NCBI GenBank assembly: GCA_963580455.1 | Contig: OY756961.1 | Location: forward strand, 6,119,001 to 6,183,000 | From: Euonymus europaeus | Lineage: Eukaryota; Streptophyta; Magnoliopsida; Celastrales; Celastraceae | Direction: 5' to 3' | Length of the DNA stretch: 64,000 nucleotides | Shown: piece after piece, positions 19,590-30,213 of the stretch | Position numbering within the stretch: position 1 is the stretch's first letter | Layout of the letters: the number at the start of each line of letters is the position of its first letter | Notes under the pieces: model-generated | Seen by the model: only the letters and a program-made list of their open reading frames with translations | Told to the model about the DNA's origin: nothing | Databases searched by the model: none | Translations under genes and position numbers: made by a program

Positions 19590-22500
19590 ATGGCGCAATT
19601 CACAATACATGGACGCTTGAAGCTTTTTTTCAATGGCGACCAAGACCCATTTCAGTATAAGCTTGTTGGTCCTACTTCGGTTATTGGGTTGAGATCGATT
19701 AGGCTCCATAAGCGTAATGTTTGGCTTATTGGCTCTAGTTCAAGACTATATGGTTCCTCTTCTTCTTCTTCTTTGAACAAGAAATCCAAGTGTTTCAGTG
19801 TAAAGGGGAGCCTCACTGTGAGTGATGAAGGGATTCATGATGAAAGTGAAGCTTATGATCGCAAGTTTGAAAGTGATGAATTGTCTGGCTTTAGAGGCCT
19901 GGTCTTGGACGTTTCTTATAGGTAGCTTCTTTATTTTTTTGATCCTTTATTTTACTTTTTTTTACGGTACAACATTTCTGCTAGAATTTCAATTACAGAT
20001 TACCAAGATTAAATGTGATTTCTTTTAACTGTTTATTAATTGATGGATCAGGTTTTCTGATAAATAATTGATTGGTCAGGTTAATGTGATTGCTTAACCT
20101 TTTGCGATGCTGGATTTTTTTTCTTTCAGTCAACTTGATATTTTTAATTATTTTCCTATATTGGTTGTTCTTGTGCCTTGTGGATCTATCTAGGAAAGTA
20201 GTTTATTTTTTATGAATCATTTTGAAAACTTATCCTATGCCAATTACCTTTGGTGCTTGAGAATGTATGGTCATCCATGGGTAAGCTAGATGCAGGACAG
20301 AGTACTCCCGCCCGGTTATACCGGGCTGAAATTGTTTTTTCGATATTTTTGTAGTTGAAGTTCGTTTTAGATTTGATGTAGTGTAGGGATATCCATCTTT
20401 GTTCTTTCTAGTCTTTGTGACCTGTGGTAGTGGTTTTACACAAGAGTCCTAATTGACAGGACCAAAACAGAAACATGAACTAATAAGTGCTGCCTTGTGA
20501 AATTTACAAAATCTTTGCAAATGATTGCCCTTTTACAGTGGTGGCGACGCATGGCAAATAAGTTTTCAAAGTATGATATTCTATGAATTGATGTTGACCC
20601 TGTTCTGAGTGTTCTCGTAAACCATTGTTTTCTGTATCTCTATGGACCTTAGTGTTCAACAACATCTTATGTTGTAGATCAGATTATTTTTTTTAAAAAT
20701 ATTTCCTGGAATCTCTCTAGAGTTTGGAGACTTACTGCTTAATTCCAATATTCTTATATTGATTTGCAACATTTAGAAAAGCTAAAGAGAGAAGGAAAAG
20801 GTCGTGAAAAGTTCCCATTTGGTATGTTGATTGGTACTTTTCATATTGTTAACTCAAAAGCTGCTTGTTTTCCTTTCCCCCCTTCTATACTAAATTTCTT
20901 ATAGAGTTATGCAGTTTTATGCTCATGCATTTGTACTTTTGTGAACTTGCAACAGGCCAGTCAATGTCGTTGATTGGAGACGTGCTATTTGTTTGGAGTT
21001 TATGGAGAAGGTTGGACTAGTGCCTATCGCTTTTTTGATATTTGACATTTGGACATTCATAATATATATTTTTAGGTTCAGATTCAAGCTAGTTTATGGC
21101 GGCAATTTTTATTTCAAATGATTTGTTCTAGTCAACTTTATTGCTTGCTTGTACATCTGCACACAAATTTGTTATTCTACGTCTTGCACGATAATTTTTG
21201 TTATCGCTTTACATAACCTCCTTTTCAAAAGTGGAATATATTAGCTGCGCTCTTGATTCTGAGTTTGTTCTCCTTGTCTAAACTAGGCTGATGTTCTGGA
21301 ATATTATGATCAGACTGTTAACTCCCCAAGCGGTTCATTCTGCATTCCAGCTGTGTTAAGGGTATGCAATCAAACATAATAGTATGTTCGATAGTTTAAT
21401 GTTTTGACATATATTTTTCAGTGCCACTGCTGTTTGTTTTTCGTCACCTTGATTGCCTATTTGCCACCAGTTGTTTAAGTTGACGCGTTCTCTTCTGTTT
21501 CCAGGTTCCACATCTACTACAGATTGTGAAGAGAAGAAGAATCAGAAACAGCCTTAGTCGCAAAAATATTTACTATCGAGACAATTTTACTTGTCAGTAA
21601 GTTACCCTCAATTTTAAGTAACTCTCTGTGTTACTTCAATGATTAAACAATAATATCTCCAATTTCACATTTGCACCATCAAAAAACCTTTCAGGTTCTA
21701 CCACTGGTAAAGGTATTACAGTCAGTACTTTTAGCTGGTATGCTCATATGATGTCTCACAAATACAAGAGGCTCCAAACTTCATTTTTCTCTGCACATGA
21801 TTTTTTTTTTCTTTTTTCTTTTTAGGTTCGCTTTCCTCCTTTTGTAGATGGTTGGAATTATTTAGAGTATTTGTCAGATCATGGAGATGGTTTCTAAGAT
21901 TGTGTGTCTTGAAGAGTATAGTTCATCAATTTTGATTTTTTTTAAATCAAAGGAAAAAAAGATTTTGTCGAAGTCGAATTATGTTGGGAGAGAGAGAAAG
22001 AGAGATAAGATATAGCTGTTGCATGCTTTTGTTGTTTTACATGGCAACTGAAGCAAATTCTGCTTGACACAAACAAAAGTGTAGACAAAACAAACTTTTT
22101 TTCATGTCAAGTGATGGTGGAAATTTTTCTAGATTTCTGTTTGATATTTTATCTTGTGCTATACTTGTTCCTTTAACTAAAGGAGTCATATGATTTTAAT
22201 TCGTTGTTTCTTTGTGACATGACTATTACATCGCATTTAAAGCTCGTATATGAACATGATCCTTTCGTTTGCATTAGGTATTGTTCATCACGTGAGAACT
22301 TGACGATTGATCATGTTTGGCCTGTTGCACGTGGAGGAGAATGGAAATGGGAAAATCTGGTAAGACAGACTGTTAGATTCATAACTCAATATTGTGGATT
22401 AGGTTTTATTCGTCTGTTTCAGACCCACCTATTGCACTTGAATGCTGAGAAACAAGATAAGGAAGAAAATCTCTTTCCAGGATAGAATGCGGAACACAGC

Positions 22501-23404
22501 TAAATGCAAGCTCTCTTCTGTTTCCTAAACGCATTTTCATTCAGAAAAAAGGTTCTGCCCAATGTTTTTTTAACTTTTCATCTTGTGAGCATTAAAAAAG
22601 CATCAGTAACAGAGGCAAAGAGTTCTGAGACTACCTGTAGGTACACTAAATTACTGTGTTATAATAATCTGAGGTAAAATTTTGAACAATGCAAATCCGT
22701 TCATTTCGCTTTATGCATTGATGTTCATATGGATTGCTACCACCCTGAAAAAATATGAAGAAAGTGGTGCATGGAATCACTTGAAATTGTTGGCCTAGTG
22801 TAGGATAATAAGCCCCAAAAATGTACCGATAAGCAACAATCGAGAAAGAGATTTTCTTGGAAATCGTGTCTCTATAAACAACTGCTGGAAACAATTGTTG
22901 TTCTAATCTCTAATAAGATCTTTATGGTTCCTAATAATTGGTCGTTTTTGTGACAGGTTACTGCATGTGCAAAGTGTAACTCCAAGAAAGGACAAAAAAC
23001 TCCAGAGGAAGCAAATATGAAGTTGAAGAAGCCCCCCAAGGTATGACTGATAGGTTCCTCTGCTGTGCTGCCGCTAGGTTTGTTTGCTGTGTTATGTGAC
23101 ATTCTGACTGAAAGCTGCAACTAGTCCAAATGGTGGTAGAAATAAGCAAGTCATGTTGGTCTCTGTCAAGACATTTTCATATAGTTAAACTTCCTGTACA
23201 AGATATTTGTATTCTTAACAATTTTAGCTTCTAACAATTGCATACTTGAAAGAAAACTACTACTGCTTTATCTTTCAGGCACCTAAAGACTATGACATCC
23301 TTGCTATACCTCTAACGAGCTCGGCAATAAAGATGCTGAAGACACGGAAGGGAATGCCTGAAGAGTGGCGTCAATATCTATCGACGCCTTCCTCGGAGCC
23401 GTGA
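19590..23404 (+). CDS. HNH endonuclease domain protein
   Basis: Exons 19590-19921, 20956-21010, 21287-21361, 21505-21596, 22278-22359, 22957-23040 and 23279-23404 join in frame to 281 residues. The HNH nuclease fold lies at about 180-235: a zinc pair Cys184/Cys187 (CQYC), the catalytic DH at 196-197 in LTIDHVWPVARGG, Asn211 in WENL, and a second zinc pair Cys216/Cys219. All key residues are present, so a metal-dependent DNA (or RNA) cleaving activity is plausible. The first 70 or so residues are rich in Ser, Arg and Lys with few acids, like a plastid transit peptide; this is inferred. Homologous plant proteins exist but their roles are, to my knowledge, poorly defined. The start was taken at ATG 19590. 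The only ATG-free extension upstream in the same frame is short. Confidence 0.9.
20310..20326. other. Short perfect hairpin in HNH intron 1
   Basis: GCCCGGT, then TAT, then ACCGGGC: a 7-bp GC-rich stem with a 3-base loop, standing out in an AT-rich intron. Its function is unknown and it may be chance. Confidence 0.6.
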
Positions 23405-25058
23405 CATTCGTCAGTGGTAACAGTTGTACATTTCTATGCACATAATATTGTCAGTAGATACCCAAATTTCCAACTCCAAAGCCTATGGAAATGTAAGCGT
23501 TAAATCTGTTGTTACGGTTTGGAAAAATCATGTACAGTGGATCGTATTGGAAATTTGACAATTACTTTTAACATACCAAATCAAATGCAAGTCCATATGA
23601 CTGGAAATCTGCATTTTGGTACAGGAGCAGTCAATCTTCATTTCCCTGATCATATGTTGGTGTTTTGATGTTTTTTTGCAAGCACCGGTAGAAGACTTCG
23701 CCTCCCGTCAATTCATTTCTGTCAATATCACCTCTTTTGGTTACATTAACATAGTTTTCCATGCAGCTTCACTTGTTTGCATCATGTTCTGCCTTTTTCT
23801 TTGCTCATCCTTTCTATTGGAACAGAAGTTTCGCTTGTTCACAGAAATGCATCAATGAATGACCTCTCTCTTTGTTATAGCCGTTGTTGATTTAAGTGCC
23901 TTCTCTTTACAACTTTTGATTTGGTGTTGAAGTAAAGAGGACTTTTATGGCCAAATTATTCCACTTTGTCTAGCATGTGAATGGACAGTATCATATCACA
24001 ACATTTTCCCTCTCCCTCTTCATCGATGTTATTATTACTTGAATAAGTGCTGGCATGCAGAAAGCAGAATCCTTGTGTGCCTGCATTGAGAGTAGCATCT
24101 GTGGATGGGCCTATCCCAGTGCCTTTATTGATTCAGCAGTGATGACTGATGAGTGAGAAAAGCCTACCCAACATAAGTCTTCAATTTCTGGGCCCCCAAC
24201 AGCCAAGAAAAACTTTCCCAGGCTCCCAGCAATTGCACTCAATTTTAAGTTTAAAATTATTTAGACAAATAAACAATCACGTATAGTAGAAAATCATGGT
24301 TTCTGAAGCCAAGACAAAGTGTCAACATTGTAATAGAAAGTAAGCACAAATACAATGGTAGATTTTTGTTGGAAAGAGATAATATTACTAATACGAATGT
24401 GCGTTTTTACTCATGTAACTGTATTGAAAGACGTATTTTATCGATGCGATTGAGAATGTGGCTTGACTCTAGTGTAATAGAGGCGAGATCGATATTGATT
24501 TTAGTGTAATTTTGCTGGGGACAACATGGATAATGTACAAAAATTTGTGTTTTATTTTTTTTTTGATACTAAGGAGGGGGAATACCCAACACAAACACGG
24601 AGGCCCAATGGCCCGATTGTGTTTTATTGATGATGTTGTATTGAAGGATAATATTTTGTTGATGTGAAAGAGTTTTTATGTAACAGAGTTATCGAGATGA
24701 GACACAATTTTAACTTTAAAGGAAATGAATAAATATCCCATTACATGTGCTTTAAGAAAATGCTAAACAGTTACATATGAACGGGGAGAAAAAATACATA
24801 TAAAACAGGAGGATAGAGCGAAAACGAAGCAAAAGTTATAAAACAGAGTGGAGGGAAATGGTAGGAATTAGGGATTGTGGATGATTGATTAGGTCTTTTA
24901 GCTTTATCTGCCGACATAAAACGAAGATAAATATATTTGCAAGTCTCTCCCCATTATTATCATTTCCCATCACTTTCTTTCTTCCTCTTTATAATCTGAC
25001 TGTCTCTTTAGCTTTCTGTGGATTTTTGTTCGCAAGAAGCTACTTTCCTTTCTTGGCC
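23405..25058 (+). other. HNH 3' region and GATA promoter
   Basis: Gene-free interval between the HNH stop and the GATA start. The part from about 24840 to 25058 is the likely promoter and leader of the GATA gene, with a pyrimidine-rich leader after CTTTATAATC near 24986. Open frames here have no family features. Confidence 0.4.
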
Positions 25059-26302
25059 ATGGAGTTGTGCCCTAATGTGAAAGTCTCCGATGAGTACCAG
25101 CCAGTCCAACTTCCTTCACCCACTACTGATGACCTTTTCTCTGCTCAAAACATGGTTTGTCTCAGTCTATCCTTCCCTTTGAAGTTGAGTTGTTGTTGAA
25201 GCACAACTTTTTTCTTGGTCTATTTGTTTTGTTAGCTTGTGCCTTTTGAGTACAGTCAGTGTTCTTCATGGTTCTGTTTTCCTGCTTGTTTCACTCTCTT
25301 TTTTCCTTCTTGTGTTGTTGCTTTATTTCTCTCAATATGTTTCGACCCAATTTGTTTTGTTAGCAAAGATTGAAACTTTGTGCTTCTCTGTTAATTTCTT
25401 TCTTTCTGCTTGTTCTCAAATTGTGATTTTTTCTACTGTCTCGTGATTTTTTTGACCCACTTTATTTTTTCACTAAAGATTGAAACTTTGTGTTTCTGTG
25501 TTGGTGCTGAATCACTTGTACCTAATTTTAGTGATTTTTTTGGTTTTTGGGTTTGTTACTGTTGTGAATGTAGGAAGTGGATATGAGCTTGGAATGGCTG
25601 TCAGTATTTGTAGAGGACTGTTTATCAAGCTCGGGAAGTTGTCTTCCAGCAGTACCGTCTAGTGTTCAAAACCCGAGCTTAAACCCCAAATTGACCATAA
25701 CCCAACAAAACCCATCTTCCTTGCACGAGTTTGTAGTCCCAGGCAAGGCCAGAACCAAGAGAAGGAGGACGTCCCCAACTGCCAAAACCAAAAAGAATGA
25801 TGCATTAACTAGTTGGTCTTATAACCTTAACCCTCATAACCAAACTCTTTATTTCACATCCTCTGACCCTCCTTTGCTCCAACAACCACATTGGTTAGCT
25901 GATAGTGAACTCATGATACCCCTAGAGAAAGAATCCCCAAACAACATTAGTAACATAGAAGAAACAAAGGAGTGCATAGGGGATGGTAATAAGGAGACAG
26001 AGAAGGAGGTTATGATGAGTGTTGAGGGTGATGATGGTGGTTTGGGTGTGGTGCAGCAGCAACAGCCAAGGAGGTGCACTCATTGTCAATCACAAAGGAC
26101 CCCTCAGTGGAGGGCTGGACCAATGGGTCCAAAGACATTGTGCAATGCATGTGGGGTGAGGTACAAGTCAGGAAGACTATTGCCAGAGTATAGACCTGCA
26201 AAAAGCCCTACTTTTGTGAGCTACTTGCACTCCAATTCTCACAAGAAAGTTATGGAGATGAGAATGGGTCATACTTCCTCCATTAATCCTTGTGAGCAGT
26301 GA
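25059..26302 (+). CDS. Class A GATA zinc-finger transcription factor
   Basis: Two exons, 25059-25154 and 25574-26302, give 274 residues. The single plant-type GATA finger C-x2-C-x18-C-x2-C uses Cys200, Cys203, Cys222 and Cys225 and is followed by a basic tail with [13 protein letters not shown]. It binds (A/T)GATA(A/G) DNA in the nucleus. A conserved [13 protein letters not shown] motif near residues 38-50 and a basic stretch [11 protein letters not shown] (about 90-100, a likely nuclear localisation signal) are typical of subfamily I factors such as GATA1, 2 and 4 of Arabidopsis. An acidic linker and a Gln run precede the finger. The start MELCPNV has a good ATGG context. Subfamily is firm by layout; orthology to one particular member is not. 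Confidence 0.94.
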
Positions 26303-27847
26303 CTCTTTTTGTTGAGTTCCAATTCCTCTTATGTAAATTAGTCTAGATAAGACCAATATGGTAAATTCATTGCTATTTTTATTTTAGTTAAATCATTACA
26401 TATTCAGTTCTTGCTAGTTTATATATGGTAAGATTATGGAAGCAGGATTCCTAATTTGGCCTCAAAAGTTTAGAATCATTCTCTTTTCAGAATCCATTTC
26501 TTGTCATCTTCACCATCTCCCAATTCCAGTCTAGGCAAGCGAGAAGGAATGCAAAATAGAAAACTACTTGAGAGTTGAGAACGCAAAATCTCAAGGCAAG
26601 TGTAAAATGATGAAAAAAGAAGTTTTATTGATTGTTTTCTCTTGAAAAGAGCAGCAAGGCATGTCGCCAGATTTAAGGACATATAACATCATGTACTGAG
26701 AGTTACTGACCTTCATCATGAAATATCAATTTTGCAGTTTATTATTTTCCTGGCATCATTTGGATTTTTTAGAACAGTAAGTAGAGTATCTTAAACTCAA
26801 TTATCAATGTAATAACAATCTATTAACAAGAATTAGTAATTTAGTATAGGTGATTTGTTAAAAATAAGAAATATTTCATGAAAATCTGACACCATCTCAT
26901 ACTGGTACTGACAAGAGTATGGATTATTTTATAGCATTTTATATCCTTCACCCAATTGATTGATTCTTATGAAAATGGGAAACAGTTTGAAGAAGGAAGA
27001 TTCTCTGTCTTTTTCTAACATATACAAAAAGTTTTCCCTCTTATTTTTCTGAGGTGGGAAACCCAAAGTACTGATGAAGATGTCTTATTCTACTGCTCCT
27101 TTCAATTTGAATTTGAACAAGATATCCCAAAGAAGAAGTCCAAGTTTTGCTTTGTTTTATTATTTGAAAAATGATAATGTGTCTTTAAGGTAGGGGTGGC
27201 AAAAGTCTGGGTCAAATAATATATAGGATGTTTATGAGATATTTGCATGTTTGGACTCTCATATATTTGAATTTTGAATGTACTTAATTGATCATAATCG
27301 GATTGGTTGGATAAGTTAATCGGATAAGAATTCAATTCGAATCAAGGAATCTGATTTTAAATCATACAATCTCTTTGTATTAGATTCGAATTTCAGACAT
27401 ATAAATTATATTTAAGCTTAGTTTAATACTGGTTGAACAAATCAGTCACTCCGTTTGAACATAATTTTGCCACTCCTAATTTAAGGCATTCAATAATGAT
27501 AAAAAAACGAGTTTAAATTTGTTTGGATGTATATTTAAATAAATTTAAAAAGTACATTTTATCATATACACGTATATACTGTAATAAATCTTAGTGGGCG
27601 TAGGTTATCATTTTATCATTTTCATTTTGTACATAACTGGACTTTTCCCGAGAAGGGTGCCATTCATATTTTGACAAGGATTAATGGAGGGAGACATTTG
27701 AATTTTTTATTGAAGACAACTTTGTGACAGGTAGTTTGGATTTTATTTCAAATTTTATCACCGGTCAATGAATTTATTGTGCGGGCAGTAGATTATTTGA
27801 TATGGAAATATGACCGAACGGAAAACATTAAATAAGTTGAAAGTTTG
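26303..27847. other. Intergenic, no gene seen
   Basis: Trailer of the GATA gene and AT-rich DNA. No coding, RNA or element signal was supported. Confidence 0.4.
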
Positions 27848-28475
27848 AGGGTTAATGCAACTTTTCGTCACTGTGAGAGTTGACATGTTCCAAATTAGTT
27901 ACTGATGTTTCAACTCATTTAACTCGGGTAGTCAAGTATGAATTTTGTTTCAATTTTCATCATTGGTTAGAGATGGAAGAGCCAATGTCGCAGAGAGAGG
28001 ATGAGCTACTTCAGTGAGGAGAGGTGTTGGTTCTGGCAGAGGTGCAACAACTCCAACTAGTGATGGTAGAGGACTAAGGAGAGTGTGAGGAGACTTGATA
28101 ACACATTCTCAACCATTCAAAGATCAAACTCCATTATAAGGTATACAACCATGGTGAATGAAACCCAAGAATCAATCTCTTGTGTTGTTGCACAGTTGGG
28201 TAGTGTTTAAATTAGCAGTGACTATTTTGTTAAGTTACTATAATTATACCGACTATATTGGTACATTTGAATGTTACTTTAGTTTGATGATTAACGATAT
28301 TTTTGGCACAACTTTCACGTCAGTATTACATGTTAACGAAAGTTTTCAAAAACTACCTGGTGATAACAATTGAAACAGAATTCAAATTTGAGTACCTAAG
28401 TTGAATGAGTTGAAACATCAATGACTGATTTTAAACGGGTCAACATTCACACTAACAAAAAGTTGCATTAACCCT
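27848..28475. mobile_element. Long-TIR non-autonomous element
   Basis: The first and last ~80 bp are imperfect inverted repeats. The left reads AGGGTTAATGCAACTTTT..CACTG..TGTTTCAACTCA, and the right is its complement, ending AAAAGTTGCATTAACCCT. The centre (about 27990-28090) is less AT-rich and has no frame. The layout is that of a Mutator-like MITE, but no 9-bp target duplication was seen, so the superfamily is inferred. Related ends occur at 54656-54910. Confidence 0.7.
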
Positions 28476-28754
28476 AAATAAAATTAAATTTCAAATTCAA
28501 AATAAGTTGAACCGACATGCCATATGATTTTAGTTGGTGGTGGTTGAGTTTAGTCACCCATTTTAATGGGTCCCTTCTACAATCCCTATTTTACAAAATT
28601 AAATTATTACCATAAGGTCTACGTATAAAATTATTTCTGCCGACAATAGTTTTGCATGTATGCATGTGTATATATACTATATTGTAGTGGTTTGTTTTAG
28701 TTTCGACTTACAAATTTTTAAGTTAATGATACTTTAAGTTTGAGGGGAAGAGTT
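28476..28754. other. AT-rich spacer
   Basis: Spacer between a long-TIR element and a SINE-like copy; nothing identified. Confidence 0.4.
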
Positions 28755-28959
28755 TACACGGAATAGTGTAGCGGTGAATTTTTTTACGGTCAAACTATAA
28801 ACTCGAAAGATTTTGAGTTCGATTTTTATTGGAAGCAATATTATTGTACTCTTGTGAACACGCGTCTGAGTTTTGATCCAATTTATCATGTTATCATGTA
28901 AGAAACTTCTGTGCTCCCGATGCTGTCTTGTATGATATCGATCCCGATTAAAAAAAAAA
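28755..28959 (+). mobile_element. SINE-like copy, plus strand
   Basis: An A-box-like GTGTAGCGGTGAAT and a B-box-like GAGTTCGATTTT lie about 45 bp apart, followed by a body and a terminal run of ten A. The core around the B box (GAGTTCGATT..ATTG..AGCAATATT) is shared with the copy at 29800-30020 on the other strand. No clear target duplication was found. Confidence 0.45.
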
Positions 28960-29799
28960 ATTGTGAATTGGTTATGCTTCACAGCTACAATTCAAAGATT
29001 TAGGTTATAAAGCACTCTTTCATTGAAGATTGGTTGGAATGAGTTGTTGGGTTGTGGCACATGCTTGACCTGAAGACCTGCAACTGCAAGAGGTGGGAGA
29101 CCCATGCAGGTGTGAAGATGGGCCTAATTACTCATGCATATGTCTCCATCTTTCAGTTTGCGCACCCATATATGTCCATACTTTGTTGAATTGCTTATTG
29201 CTGGGCATACCTAATGTTATTATAGCAGATTCCTTGTAGTAGCGTTTTGAGATCAAATTTTTTTCATGAATGTGTGGCATTCAGTATAAAGAATTCAAAG
29301 ATATATTTTTTTGTTATTTGAAATAAAAAATAAATTCAACAATTAAATAAAATATAACAATTTTAGAATATCGGATATAAACTCAAAAAATGCAATTTTC
29401 CGATTGCGATGACCTTAATTTTTTCGAACAAAAAATATCTCGTTAGATTGAGTACTAAACATTTATGATTTTTTAAATAAAAAAATGGACACCGAAAGAG
29501 GCTAAAAACTACAGTAGACCACAGACACCCATTCTTTGTCGGTTTGTCCCAATCAGCAATTCCAATACTATGCCATCTTTGAAATTGAATTGAAAGTGAA
29601 GGATTTGGGGTTTCATATTTAAGGGTTGGGGACTTGGAAATGAGAAATTACAAATGATGGAAGAACAAGTGGGTTTTGAATTTCAATTTGTTGGTAGGGG
29701 GGTTGCATAATTGAGAGGCTCCTTCAATAACAGTTCAGCTGAGTCCCACAAAAACGTTTCGTTTTCTGTTTTCAGATAACGACATGACATGATGAGTAA
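28960..29799. other. Intergenic, no gene seen
   Basis: AT-rich spacer between two SINE-like copies. Nothing supported. Confidence 0.4.
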
Positions 29800-30020
29800 C
29801 ACTATTGACTAAAAATCAATAGATTTTGTTTTGATAACCGAGAACGACATTAAATAAATTAATTCTTTAACAACTGACACGAGTCTAAACTCGAGTTTCG
29901 CCAAAACGCCAACGCATGACAATAAAAAATATTGCTCTCAATGAGAATCAAACTCAATTACTCTCGAGTCATATGATTTGATGTTAGAAAAATCAACTAC
30001 TAGATTATCACTCAAATGGT
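29800..30020 (-). mobile_element. SINE-like copy, minus strand
   Basis: Read on the minus strand it starts TTTGAGTGATAATCTAGTAG (A-box-like) and has GAGTTTGATTCTC (B-box-like), then ATTGAGAGCAATATT as in the plus-strand copy at 28755-28959. The end is poorly defined. Shared core sequence in both copies supports a small RNA-polymerase-III-type family. Confidence 0.45.
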
Positions 30021-30213
30021 GGCTAGAATCTATATAGATCATGTGAACTGTACCCACAAGCATATATAGCATCCATTCTTGTCAGCTGAAAAATCAAGCA
30101 ACTCATCTAAACTACTAGATTGAATGAAACAACAAAGTGAATTGAACGCCGCAATGCATGAAGCTAACACGATCAAAAAAATGATAGTAGTTGAGTTATC
30201 TACCAGCATAAAT

